Shown here piece by piece: positions 1 through 7,444 of a stretch of DNA of 11,667 bases. The DNA is from DATLXU01 sp035575515 (lineage in GTDB: Bacteria; Acidobacteriota; Blastocatellia; UBA7656). The notes under the pieces are model-generated. The model was not told where the DNA came from. It ran no database searches and worked only from the letters and a program-made list of their open reading frames with translations. The stretch's first letter is position 1, and each line of letters starts with the position of its first letter. Location: assembly GCA_035575515.1 (NCBI GenBank), contig DATLXU010000013.1, forward strand, positions 1 through 11,667, written 5' to 3'. The position numbers were made by a program, and so were the translations under genes.

Positions 1-1
1 G

Positions 2-106
2 GCCTTACAGAATCTGAGCCAGAAATGGACGATGCCGGTCAAGGACTGGCGCGCGGCGCTCAACCAGTTTGCGATTCTCTTTGAAGGGAGATTGCCCCTT
101 GTTTAA
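2..106 (+). CDS. IS256-family (mutator-type) transposase, C-terminal fragment
   Basis: Read in frame from base 2, this gives 34 residues and a TAA stop at 104-106. The peptide includes KWTMPVKDWRAALNQFAILF, then EGRLPLV. The W-x(2)-P-x(3)-W-x(2)-AL-x-QF-x-I-x-F pattern is the characteristic extreme C-terminus of IS256-family DDE transposases. These enzymes excise and insert the element through a copy-out circular intermediate. The catalytic DDE residues lie upstream of the window, so activity cannot be assessed. The stop is in the same frame as the following Rhs fragment. Identification rests on a short but distinctive tail. Confidence 0.75.
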   Translation, partial: ALQNLSQKWTMPVKDWRAALNQFAILFEGRLPLV

Positions 107-110
107 CCCA

Positions 111-140
111 GGTCGTTTACACAAATCTCTGGACACCCCC
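111..140. repeat. Probable IS256-family right terminal inverted repeat
   Basis: Read inward from the right edge on the minus strand, the end starts GGGGGTGTCCAGAGATTTGT and continues to about position 111. From memory this resembles IS256-family termini of the type G(A/G)GGGTGTCCAGAAATTTGTGTAA. It begins 4 bases after the transposase stop, the usual place. The matching left repeat is outside the window, so the exact boundary is uncertain by a base or two. Confidence 0.65.
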
Positions 141-433
141 ATCGCTTGTGGATGACGGACGGGCAGGGGCGGACAGATTATGTGTACGACACTTGGAGCA
201 GGCTGACTTTGGAGACCAGGTACATTAATGAGTTGGCCCGCTCATTGAGCCTGAGCTACGGCTATAATCTTGCCGGTGAGGTGACGAGTCTGACAGACCC
301 GTTCGGGGCGATAGTAAATTACAGCTACGACGCAGCGGGGCAGCTTGTGAGCGTGGCAACAATGCATCTACTCGATCACTCAATGCCGCAGATTATTCAA
401 GCAAACGAAGAATGGCAGCTTTGCTATGAGTAA
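141..433 (+). pseudogene. Rhs/YD-repeat protein fragment, truncated at both ends
   Basis: The frame reads MTDGQGRTDYVYDTWSRL, then LSLSYGYNLAGEVTSLTDPF, then NYSYDAAGQLVSVA. These are about three consecutive YD (Rhs) repeats of the consensus YxYDxxGRLxxxxD. Intact Rhs proteins are usually over 1,000 residues and wrap a C-terminal toxin or effector in a beta-cocoon. Here only about 72 Rhs-like residues remain. The left edge is the IS256-family end, and only a TTG could serve as a start. After about base 358 the YD pattern stops, and the frame runs through 25 unrelated codons to a TAA at 431-433 that overlaps the start of the next gene. The other two frames from 359 to 425 do not continue the YD pattern either. 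This is best read as a remnant of an Rhs gene broken by insertion and deletion. Confidence 0.7.
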
Positions 434-2942
434 ACCCAAATCCGCAAAAGCAAAAGCATCTCGTAAAGAACAAACAATCACTTTGCCGTATCAATCTGCC
501 GCGCGCGATGAGCCAAATACCTCTACGGAATCTTGGCCAAGCGAATCTCTCAAACCTTCAACTCCCAGCCCGCTCAAAACGGGCTATGAACAATTGCGCA
601 GGAGAGTCCTGTCGGCTCGCTTTGCTCAAAACGCCCTTCTGTTTTCAATCATCACCGTCCTGCCTGTCGCTCTCAGCCAGAAGCTATGGCTTGAAATCTG
701 GCGCGGCGCGCGACCACGAGCCTGGGACGGCACGGGCCATTTTGCCATCGCGCAAATCTTCGACCAGACAATCTTCCCCGACACTTTCGGATGGACGCAC
801 GCTTATTTTGCCGGGATGCCTTTCCCGAACTTCTATCCGCCGCTCTTTTACTGGTGCGTCGCCCTGCTTCACCACACGGGGCTGTTTTCGTTCGCTGCTG
901 CTTTCAAGCTCGTCTTGACGATTCCCGTTTTGCTTATGCCCATTGCGATGTGGCTGCTTGCCCGGACTGTTTCAGACAATAGCCGCCTTGCGGCAACAGG
1001 CGCGGCGCTTGCAGCAACGGCGCTCATGGTTGATTCGCGCTTTCTGCCTTTCTTCCCGTCGGGGCTGGATTACTTCAGCACGTTTCAGATTGGACTCTAC
1101 ACACAGCCGCTCGGCTTCGTTCTGCTCATGCTGTGGTATGTCTCCTATACCAGCGCACACAAGAGCCGATTGAAGTTTGCATTATCCTGCCTGCTGCTCG
1201 CGCTCACTGTGCTTGCAAACTTCTTCAATGCTATTACGGCCACTTTGATTATTGCAGCCACGTTAGCCAGTGACCTTATCCAATATCGCCGCGCGCCGGA
1301 TTCAAATCAAAAAGCGAGCGAGCGCCGCGCATTGCTTGTGCACCTGGCTGCGCCATTGGTCGCGGTCGGTTTAACATCGTTCTGGCTCGTGCCGATGTTG
1401 ACCCAGTACGATTACTTCGTCACGCGGCCTTCCATCATCGAAATCAATAAGCTCGTCTCGCCCGCTCTGCTTGTATGGTATTTCTTGGCTGTAATAGGAA
1501 TCATTCTCTGGCTGCGGCGGCCAACTCGCGCGATGTGGCCTTACCTTGTAACCTGCTTTGTTCTTGCGGCCTGCGTGATGTTTGCAGCGACGATTGCGCC
1601 ACGCTGGTTTCCGCTTCAATCTTCTCGCTTTCTGACTACGCTCAATTTCCTGCTTGCCGTGCCTGTCGGTCAATTGATTGCCGCCGCCTTCCGCGCATTC
1701 GCCAAGCTGCTCGGAGAGATTCAGACGCGCGAGCAGCCTCTAACGCTTCGACAAGCGCGCCACACGACCGGCACAGCAGTCTTTGTTTTAATGTTGCTTG
1801 CTTTGACGTCGCCCGGCCCAAAGTCGGCTTATGCATTCTACCCCGCAGGAGAAACTGCCGACATTGATGCGGTTTTGGACTTCGCTCGGCAACATCGCGA
1901 TGGGCGTTACATCGTAGAAGTGATAAATCCGGCAGCGACCGATGTGAGCTTCGACGCTCGCGCGATCAACTCATATCTCGGAGCGCAAGGGAACGAAACC
2001 TTGAGCGCAGTCTTTCACGAAGCCTCGCCCAATGCGCTCTTTTCGCTTCCGCTTGTCAACGCATTTTCCAATTACCCGGACAGCTTTGGCATCAGCTCGG
2101 TTCTTTCCGATGACATTGATTTCGCAGCGCAGCCGCTGGCCGCGCATCTTGATCGCGCCAGGCTGATGGGCGCTCGTTATCTTGTAATTCGTTCTCCAGC
2201 AATGAAAGAGCAACTTTCAGGAGAGACGGCCATACTCGCAAGACATGACTTCGGCACATGGGGCATCTTTGAATTGAAGGGCGGCGCTCAGCCACACGTT
2301 CGCGCTCTGGCTTACAGGCCCGCGCTCGTCCTTAGCCCTCTCACCTTGAAGCAGCGGCGTGGCAATGAGATGAGCTTTATCCGGCTAATCGAAGAACAGG
2401 TAGCCGACGGATGGTTCGATGTCCTGCTTGCGCGCTCGCCTGAGATGAAGATTGACCGACTCAATGACACGGAGAATTTCGGAGCCGTTATACTCGACAC
2501 TTACGGCGCGGAAGACGAGAATCTCGCATTCGAGCGGCTGCGGGAGCTTGCTCATCGCCGAGCGTTGATTCTTCTGTCAAGTAATGCAAAATTGTTTCAG
2601 CGTATTCGCGCATCAATTACTGAGTTCCCATTGGCCGTGATTGTCGAGCGCGCAGTGGAAGAGCCGAGCGAGATTCTCGAAACCATAAGACCTGCTCGCC
2701 ATTATCAATCGAGCGCAATCAGACAAGGGTGGGCGGCTATCCGCAATGTGCTTGATCGCACTAAAATCGCCGTCGGGCCTGCAACGATTACCGGCGAAAC
2801 TGGTCAAGGTTCAATACAACTAAACTCTGCTGCGACAGTGCCAGATGAAAGCATTCCCACGCTGATTGCAATGACATATCATCCAGGGTGGCGCAGAATT
2901 GATGAAAGTCCGGTTTATGCTATAACCCGTTTTATATGCTAA
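426..2942 (+). CDS. Multi-pass GT-C-like membrane protein (PTPS_related type), frameshifted near its 3' end
   Basis: The 838-residue product has a Lys/Ser/Pro-rich cytoplasmic N-terminus (1-65). About ten hydrophobic segments lie between residues 68 and 462, followed by a soluble, probably extracytoplasmic, domain (about 470-838). The first large loop carries WDGTGHFAIAQ (100-110), then FGW at 121-123 and FAGMPF-x-NFYPPLFYW at 128-143. These match the signature of the PTPS_related membrane family (Pfam PF10131), whose fold and early acidic residue (here D101) resemble GT-C lipid-linked-sugar glycosyltransferases. A glycosyl-transfer role in envelope or exopolysaccharide synthesis is inference; no substrate is evident. 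ATG 426 is chosen because no other in-frame ATG precedes residue 131; the only upstream purine stretch (GAAG, 407-410) is weak and distant. The last residues, RFIC, are out of register with the family-like tail found in another frame (2936-3082). The stop at 2940 is therefore probably premature. Confidence 0.8.
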   Translation: MSKPKSAKAKASRKEQTITLPYQSAARDEPNTSTESWPSESLKPSTPSPLKTGYEQLRRRVLSARFAQNALLFSIITVLPVALSQKLWLEIWRGARPRAWDGTGHFAIAQIFDQTIFPDTFGWTHAYFAGMPFPNFYPPLFYWCVALLHHTGLFSFAAAFKLVLTIPVLLMPIAMWLLARTVSDNSRLAATGAALAATALMVDSRFLPFFPSGLDYFSTFQIGLYTQPLGFVLLMLWYVSYTSAHKSRLKFALSCLLLALTVLANFFNAITATLIIAATLASDLIQYRRAPDSNQKASERRALLVHLAAPLVAVGLTSFWLVPMLTQYDYFVTRPSIIEINKLVSPALLVWYFLAVIGIILWLRRPTRAMWPYLVTCFVLAACVMFAATIAPRWFPLQSSRFLTTLNFLLAVPVGQLIAAAFRAFAKLLGEIQTREQPLTLRQARHTTGTAVFVLMLLALTSPGPKSAYAFYPAGETADIDAVLDFARQHRDGRYIVEVINPAATDVSFDARAINSYLGAQGNETLSAVFHEASPNALFSLPLVNAFSNYPDSFGISSVLSDDIDFAAQPLAAHLDRARLMGARYLVIRSPAMKEQLSGETAILARHDFGTWGIFELKGGAQPHVRALAYRPALVLSPLTLKQRRGNEMSFIRLIEEQVADGWFDVLLARSPEMKIDRLNDTENFGAVILDTYGAEDENLAFERLRELAHRRALILLSSNAKLFQRIRASITEFPLAVIVERAVEEPSEILETIRPARHYQSSAIRQGWAAIRNVLDRTKIAVGPATITGETGQGSIQLNSAATVPDESIPTLIAMTYHPGWRRIDESPVYAITRFIC

Positions 2943-3082
2943 CGTTTGTTCGTCAGCCTGTGCAGATTGAATATGGCCGTCGCTTGCTCGATCGGGTTGC
3001 ATTGTGGGTTTCCGCATTCACATTGGCCAGCCTGTGTTTAGTTGCTGGCTATCCATTTGTTGGGAATTCGTTGCGTCATTAG
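2936..3082 (+). pseudogene. Out-of-frame 3' remainder of the GT-C-like membrane protein
   Basis: This frame reads MLTFVRQPVQIEYGRRLLDR, then a hydrophobic stretch (VALWVSAFTLASLCLVAGYP) and a short tail to TAG at 3080-3082, 48 residues in all. It follows directly on the upstream gene when one base is restored. Adding one C to CCC at 2926-2928 turns ...YAIT-RFIC-stop into ...YAITPFYMLTFV..., giving a protein of about 885 residues with a C-terminal membrane anchor. Adding a T to the T-run 2930-2933 also restores the frame, but gives R instead of P. Proteins of this type usually close with a conserved YHPxW segment (here 818-822), a (T)PxF-like stretch, and then a final membrane helix, which supports the reconstruction. 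No separate Shine-Dalgarno site is visible, so this is not taken as an independent gene. Confidence 0.72.
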
Positions 3083-3210
3083 AAAGCCATCGATTGCATC
3101 TTCGAGAATCATTCAACGCGCTTGTTATATGCCAATGCGAATTGCAGACGAGCCGTACGGTAGTCGTTATGTAATTCGTAAACTAAAACGAATGCGGATG
3201 AATAAATAAT

Positions 3211-3240
3211 AAGCGGGAGGCAGCCTATCGCCTCCCGCTT
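3211..3240 (-). terminator. Intrinsic terminator for TonB-dependent receptor 1
   Basis: AAGCGGGAGGC (3211-3221) and GCCTCCCGCTT (3230-3240) form a perfect 11-bp stem with an 8-nt loop. In the minus direction the stem is followed by TTATTATTTATT, a T-rich tract suited to rho-independent termination of the receptor gene that stops at 3264. In the plus direction only CTT and then CATTGATT follow, so it would end the membrane-protein transcript less well. The spacer to its left (3083-3210) shows no gene or recognisable motif. Confidence 0.8.
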
Positions 3241-3263
3241 CATTGATTGCAACTCTGTTCAAG

Positions 3264-6200
3264 CTAGAACGACAGCTTCAGCGCGAACTGAATCACGCGT
3301 GGCGCTTCGCCTAGCGCAAGTATCGAAGCCGTCGAAGGCGTCGCCGCCGATATGCAGCAGGTCTGCCCAAACACGGTCGAGGTTATCGTCGGCGACCCAA
3401 CGGTCGCGTTGCGCGGATTCTCGAAGTTCACGTTGTTGAAGACGTTGAACATTTCGGTGCGAAACTGCATCCGCACGCGCTCGGTTATCGCAAACTCTTT
3501 CAGCACGCCGAAATCGAAGTTCCAGATCGAAGGGCTGTCGAAGATGTTGCGCCCCGAATTGCCGTTCTTGCCCGGAGGCGGAATGCAGAACCTTCCACCG
3601 TTGGCCGTCTCAACGCAGTTGTTCACGAACCCCTTGGCGTCGAACACCACGGGGCCGATCACGCCCGGCACATGGAACAACCCCGTCTCAGGCTTCGGCC
3701 CGAATATGTCGGCGCGCGAAACGTGCGTGTTGCTCGTCGTCAGCGCGCCCGACTGAATGCTGTACGGCTCGCCCGATTGATAGTTGAATATTCCGTTGAG
3801 CGTCCAGCCGCCGATTATGTGATTGACAATACTCGGCGCGCCTGAAAAGAACTGACGCCCCCTGCCGATGGGAACATCCCACAGCGCGTAGGTGACAAAC
3901 ACATGGCGGTTGTCGAAATCCGACCGGCCTCGATCCAATCGCCAGTTGTGAATGTCGGTCGGCGTGCGCGAGTTCGTTGTCGAAAGCCCGCCGCCTGAGG
4001 CCGCGCCAACCGGGTCAACCGACATATCGTCAATTGATTTGCCGAGCGTGTAGGCCAGCCCGTAAGTCAAACCTTTCTCGAACTGGCGGCGCAACTGCAC
4101 CTGCAATGCGTGATAGTAAGAGTTGCCGCCTGAATCCATGTAAAAGATTTGGCTGAACTGCGGGTTCGGCCTGAAGAAGTTCGCCGGAAAACCTTTGGCC
4201 ACGATGTCTGTCTGGTCAATCCTCTGCAAGAGGTTCGCAAAAGCGTTGCGTTGTAGATCGGTTATGCTCGTCGCGGAATTGATGCCGCTCGAACCGGGAA
4301 ACAGAGTGTTGAGTATGCCGATGGGCTGGCCCGTCACTCCCGCCGGACACCCTGTTCCGTCGGGCCTGCACCCTTTGGCGAGGTTCGCCTGCGCAAGCAG
4401 GAACGATTCAAGCAGCCCGTCGTGGTCGGTCTTGATTTGATTCAGATCGTAAGCGCGCAGCAAGCGAAGCCCGCGCTTGCCGATGTAGCCTACCTGCGCA
4501 ACCATGCCCCACGGAAGCTGCTTTTGAATATTCAAATTCCACTCGTGCACGGTCGGCAGCTTCAGGTTCGGGTCGAATGCGCCTGTGTCGGGCGCGGTCA
4601 GGCGCGGCGCGGGCGCAGGTCCCGTGAACGCGCTTGGCAGTCGCGACGGCGGCGGCAGTTCTTTCGGGAAGCCTTCAGCGATCCTCAAATCGGGAACCGC
4701 AGCGCACCCCGCAGCAGGCGCGCGCCCTACCGTTGTCGAGCATTGAGTCGCAAGACCGGGAACCTTGCCGCTGATGGCCGTGACCTGGAAAGTTGAAATC
4801 GGGTCGAACGCGATGCCGTAGCCTGCGCGCACGACCATATCGCCTTTGCCGAACGGGTCCCACGCGAAGCTCAATCGAGGCCCGAACGCAAGCGTGTTGT
4901 CGTTGCTGTACCAGCGATCACGCCGCACGAAATTGACAAGCCCCTGCGAGCCATCAATGGGCTTATCGGGCACGAACGACAGGTGATTGGCTTCGGTCGG
5001 CGCGGGGTTGTATTCGATTCTGAGTCCCGCGTTGATTGTCAATCGCGGCGTAGCTTTCCACTCGTCCTGAATGTAGTAGTTGTACTGCTTGATGCGGTTG
5101 CCGTTGACGAACAGTCCACCCTTGCCGAGGAATTTATCCTGATTGAGGTCGCCGATGAAGCCTTGCGAGATTCGCGCGGGGATTCCGAGCAGGTCGTTGA
5201 CTGCGTTTTGCAGCCTCGACAGGTCGTTGCTCGCGATGCCTGCGCGCCCGTTCGGATTCGTGGGCGAGACAGGCAAAAACGTTGCAGGGAACGTGAACCC
5301 GGCGGGCGCTCGCGTGGATGCCGCAAACGTGATGGTCGGCGCGAGGTTGAAGCCGCCCGCAAGTCCGCGAACGTCGTTGTGGCGAAGCAATCGAATGTTA
5401 AAGCCGCCGCGAAAGACATGTGCGCCGTGAATCAGGCTGATGTTGTCAATGAACTGAATCGTCGTCAGCGCGCGTTCCGTGTGCGGGATGTTCAGCACCG
5501 GCTCGCTTATGTTCGACAGATCCCACGGCTCAATGTCGGGGAAGTCGGGGTTCGATTCGCCGAAGGTGAAGAAGAAGTGGAAGCGGGCGAATCCCGTGAT
5601 GAATTCGTTGACAATGTTCGGCGAGATGACGCGGCGATAATTGAGCGCGAGATTTCTCGACTGGCGGAAGACTTCGCCGAGCGGCGGGAAGTTTGGGAAT
5701 ACTTTGGGCCGCGCATTCAGCAGGTCGCCGTCTTTCGAGTCCTGATCGGCGTGAATGTAGCGGCCAAAGAACGAATTGTTCTCGTTGAACTTGTGATCAA
5801 TCCTCCCTATGAAATTCGGCCCGACGGTTCGCTGCGGCGGGTTCCAGACGAAACCTGCCGTGTTCAACCCGTCTCCAAATGCGAACGTGTTCGGGGAAGG
5901 ATACTTGTTGAGAAATGCGGCGATGGTTTGATCGAGTCCCTTGCCGCGCGGGTCGTTGGCGACGATGTTATAGACCTCGACGCAGTTGGCCGTGACCGAG
6001 CCTCCGCACAGCGGCACGCGGAGCGCGCCCGTGTTCGGATCAACCAAAAGCGGCGAGTTCTGCTGAATCACCTGTCCGTTGATGACGAGCGGGTTTTTCG
6101 GGTCGGGCTTGAAGAAGCGGAATATGCCCTGCCGCGCGAGGTCTGTGTAAACTGTCGGGATGCCGAAGCTCTGGGCAATTGGCTGCGAGAAGATTACGCG

Positions 6201-7112
6201 CTGCCCCTGCCAGCCGCCGAAGAAGAACGTCTTGTCTTTCTTGATGGGGCCGCCGCCTTCGACGCCGAACATATTCATGCGCAGCTTTGGCCGCTCGACT
6301 TTCTGCGCGTTGTTGAAGAACTCGTTGGCATTGAGCGCGTCGTTGCGGAAGAACTCGAACAAGTCGCCGTGAAAATCATTCGTGCCTGAGCGCGTGGCGA
6401 TTGCCACCTGCGCGCCGCTGTTGCGCCCGAACTCAGCCGTTGCGTTGTGAGTGACGACGCGGTACTCCTGCACGTTGTCGGGATTGAGGCGATAAATGTT
6501 CGATTGCGGGTTGGGGACCGACGACTCGTTGGCGTCAATGCCGTCAATCGTGACGTTGTGCGAGCGGTCGCGCGAGCCATTGACGTGAGTGCCTGAGCCA
6601 GCGCCGTTCGTAGTGCGTTGAACTAGTCCCGGCTCAAGCGTGATGAGCGTGAGCGGGTTGCGCCCGTTGAGCGGCAGATCGCGTATGGCTCGGCGGCCTA
6701 CGACGTCGCCGATCATCGCGTTCGATGATTCGATTCGTTCAAAGCCGCCTTGTACCTCAACGACTTCGGTCGTGGCTCCGACTTCGAGCGTGATGGTTGC
6801 GTCGAGCGGCTTGCCTACTTCGAGCACGTTTCCAGTGCTGACGAATTTGCGGAAGCCTGAAACTTCCACCGTGATAGTGTATGTGCCGACCGGTATATCT
6901 ATAAACGCGAAGACACCAGCCGACGTTGTCTTGCCCGTGTAAGTGACGCCCGTAGCTTCATTCTTCACCGTCACCTGCGCGTCGGAGACGACTGCCCCCT
7001 GCGGGTCGGTAACGGTGCCTGTGATTCGCGATGTGCCGGTTTGCGCGCTGGCGCAAACAGCCGCGATCAACAGTATGAAGCAGGCGACCAGATAGCGTGG
7101 ACTCGTTTTCAT
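3264..7112 (-). CDS. Oar-like TonB-dependent outer-membrane receptor with CarboxypepD_reg-like domain
   Basis: The product has 1,282 residues. It has a signal peptide (1-23, cut after ASA), a carboxypeptidase-regulatory-like beta-sandwich domain (about 27-112, from SRITGTVTDPQGAVVSDAQV), and a plug (about 118-245) with DLPLNGRN at 145-152 and VTIDGIDANE at 187-196. A long beta-barrel runs to the C-terminus, with QYNYYIQDEWK (676-686) and FNVFNNVNFENP (1222-1233) as typical Oar-family strands. It ends in Phe, as outer-membrane barrels usually do. Such receptors use TonB/ExbBD energy to import large or scarce substrates; the ligand here is unknown. The ATG at 7112 is chosen because it starts the signal peptide and has AGGAGG 7 nt upstream; a TTG extension to 7184 has neither. 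Cysteines occur only as close pairs outside the signal peptide: 369/377, 791/803, 915/922, 1166/1176 and 1252/1253. The gene is divergent from the TPR gene and ends before a strong hairpin. Confidence 0.93.
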   Translation of the reverse strand: MKTSPRYLVACFILLIAAVCASAQTGTSRITGTVTDPQGAVVSDAQVTVKNEATGVTYTGKTTSAGVFAFIDIPVGTYTITVEVSGFRKFVSTGNVLEVGKPLDATITLEVGATTEVVEVQGGFERIESSNAMIGDVVGRRAIRDLPLNGRNPLTLITLEPGLVQRTTNGAGSGTHVNGSRDRSHNVTIDGIDANESSVPNPQSNIYRLNPDNVQEYRVVTHNATAEFGRNSGAQVAIATRSGTNDFHGDLFEFFRNDALNANEFFNNAQKVERPKLRMNMFGVEGGGPIKKDKTFFFGGWQGQRVIFSQPIAQSFGIPTVYTDLARQGIFRFFKPDPKNPLVINGQVIQQNSPLLVDPNTGALRVPLCGGSVTANCVEVYNIVANDPRGKGLDQTIAAFLNKYPSPNTFAFGDGLNTAGFVWNPPQRTVGPNFIGRIDHKFNENNSFFGRYIHADQDSKDGDLLNARPKVFPNFPPLGEVFRQSRNLALNYRRVISPNIVNEFITGFARFHFFFTFGESNPDFPDIEPWDLSNISEPVLNIPHTERALTTIQFIDNISLIHGAHVFRGGFNIRLLRHNDVRGLAGGFNLAPTITFAASTRAPAGFTFPATFLPVSPTNPNGRAGIASNDLSRLQNAVNDLLGIPARISQGFIGDLNQDKFLGKGGLFVNGNRIKQYNYYIQDEWKATPRLTINAGLRIEYNPAPTEANHLSFVPDKPIDGSQGLVNFVRRDRWYSNDNTLAFGPRLSFAWDPFGKGDMVVRAGYGIAFDPISTFQVTAISGKVPGLATQCSTTVGRAPAAGCAAVPDLRIAEGFPKELPPPSRLPSAFTGPAPAPRLTAPDTGAFDPNLKLPTVHEWNLNIQKQLPWGMVAQVGYIGKRGLRLLRAYDLNQIKTDHDGLLESFLLAQANLAKGCRPDGTGCPAGVTGQPIGILNTLFPGSSGINSATSITDLQRNAFANLLQRIDQTDIVAKGFPANFFRPNPQFSQIFYMDSGGNSYYHALQVQLRRQFEKGLTYGLAYTLGKSIDDMSVDPVGAASGGGLSTTNSRTPTDIHNWRLDRGRSDFDNRHVFVTYALWDVPIGRGRQFFSGAPSIVNHIIGGWTLNGIFNYQSGEPYSIQSGALTTSNTHVSRADIFGPKPETGLFHVPGVIGPVVFDAKGFVNNCVETANGGRFCIPPPGKNGNSGRNIFDSPSIWNFDFGVLKEFAITERVRMQFRTEMFNVFNNVNFENPRNATVGSPTITSTVFGQTCCISAATPSTASILALGEAPRVIQFALKLSF

Positions 7113-7267
7113 TTTGAAGCCTCCTGTCCTGAAGAGCGTTTTGCGCTCACATTCAAATTTCTGCTGACCACAGATTGCACTCAAAGATCAATAGCGGAAC
7201 TGAGGCCGAAGATGACCCACCATCATCTCGACGACGATTCTCTACTTGCTCCAACTGAGGGGATTTG
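7113..7267 (-). promoter_or_regulatory. Predicted 5' leader of TonB-dependent receptor 1, including its ribosome-binding site
   Basis: AGGAGG (minus strand, 7120-7125) lies 7 nt before ATG 7112. It fixes the start of the receptor. If transcription starts about 7 bases downstream of the -10 box, the leader is about 155 nt. It contains a small hairpin just upstream of the ribosome-binding site (GAGCG/CGCTC, 7134-7148), a second one (AGATGA/TCATCT around a 7-nt loop, 7210-7228), and a direct repeat CCTCAGTT (minus strand) at 7198-7205 and 7253-7260. I recognise no known riboswitch. Confidence 0.5.
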
Positions 7268-7273
7268 TGGCGC

Positions 7274-7302
7274 ATAATAGTCCCGCATAAACTGGCTGTC
7301 AA
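7274..7302 (-). promoter_or_regulatory. Sigma-70-type promoter for TonB-dependent receptor 1
   Basis: On the minus strand TTGACA (7297-7302) is followed by exactly 17 nt and TATTAT (7274-7279). The -35 box is a perfect consensus and the -10 box matches 5 of 6. It points at the receptor gene, with the start expected near 7267. It is the only near-consensus pair I found in the divergent spacer; no equally good promoter faces the TPR gene. Confidence 0.7.
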
Positions 7303-7306
7303 CCTT

Positions 7307-7396
7307 ATGAGGAGCAAATCAGCGATTGCCGTTTTACTGAGTATCGCTCTTGTGATAGTGTCATTGAAATCGCTTATGAATTTGAAGCTGGCGTAA
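7307..7396 (+). CDS. Possible 29-residue hydrophobic small protein (doubtful)
   Basis: An ATG at 7307 opens a 29-codon frame to TAA at 7394-7396. The peptide has a basic start (MRSKS), a hydrophobic core (AIAVLLSIALVIVSL) and a second basic patch (K21, K27). It would form one membrane-spanning helix or a signal-like segment. It lies between the receptor promoter and the TPR gene, 48 bases before the latter's ATG. There is no recognisable Shine-Dalgarno site upstream of the ATG and I find no convincing plus-strand promoter. It could be a genuine micro-protein, a leader peptide, a decayed gene start or chance; chance is quite possible at this length. Confidence 0.22.
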   Translation: MRSKSAIAVLLSIALVIVSLKSLMNLKLA

Positions 7397-7444
7397 GACT
7401 ATTGAAGCGAGTCGCAGCTTGCTGCGCCAGACGGGAGGTGCCGT

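Larger units (their letters stand above)
1..140 (+). mobile_element. Right end of an IS256-family insertion sequence (partial)
   Basis: The segment combines the C-terminus of a mutator-type (IS256-family) transposase with, 4 bases after its stop codon, a sequence resembling the terminal inverted repeats of that family. The rest of the element lies left of the window, so whether it is intact cannot be judged. The right boundary is set at the run of C ending at 140, because an Rhs-like reading frame begins directly after it. IS256 elements usually duplicate 8-9 bp of target, so the bases from 141 (atcgcttgt) are the candidate right copy of the duplication. The left copy is not in view. Confidence 0.72.

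Noticed and set aside
2926..2942. Programmed -1 ribosomal frameshifting to reach the 2936-3082 frame.
   Set aside because: The codons here (ACC CGT TTT ATA TGC) do not form a canonical X-XXY-YYZ slippery heptamer, and I see no clear stimulatory stem just downstream. Mutation or sequence error is simpler.
3083..3210. Possible small gene or regulatory element between the frameshifted gene and its terminator.
   Set aside because: Only short frames without ribosome-binding sites and a trivial CCGTACGG palindrome are visible.
4983..6389. A 468-codon open frame on the plus strand opposite receptor 1.
   Set aside because: It is antisense to a clearly recognisable receptor. The translation is an Arg/Val/Glu-rich low-information sequence typical of the complement of GC-biased codons, with no domain.
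7113..7184. An upstream TTG start adding 24 residues to receptor 1.
   Set aside because: It would place a charged segment before a textbook signal peptide. The ATG at 7112 has AGGAGG at ideal spacing.
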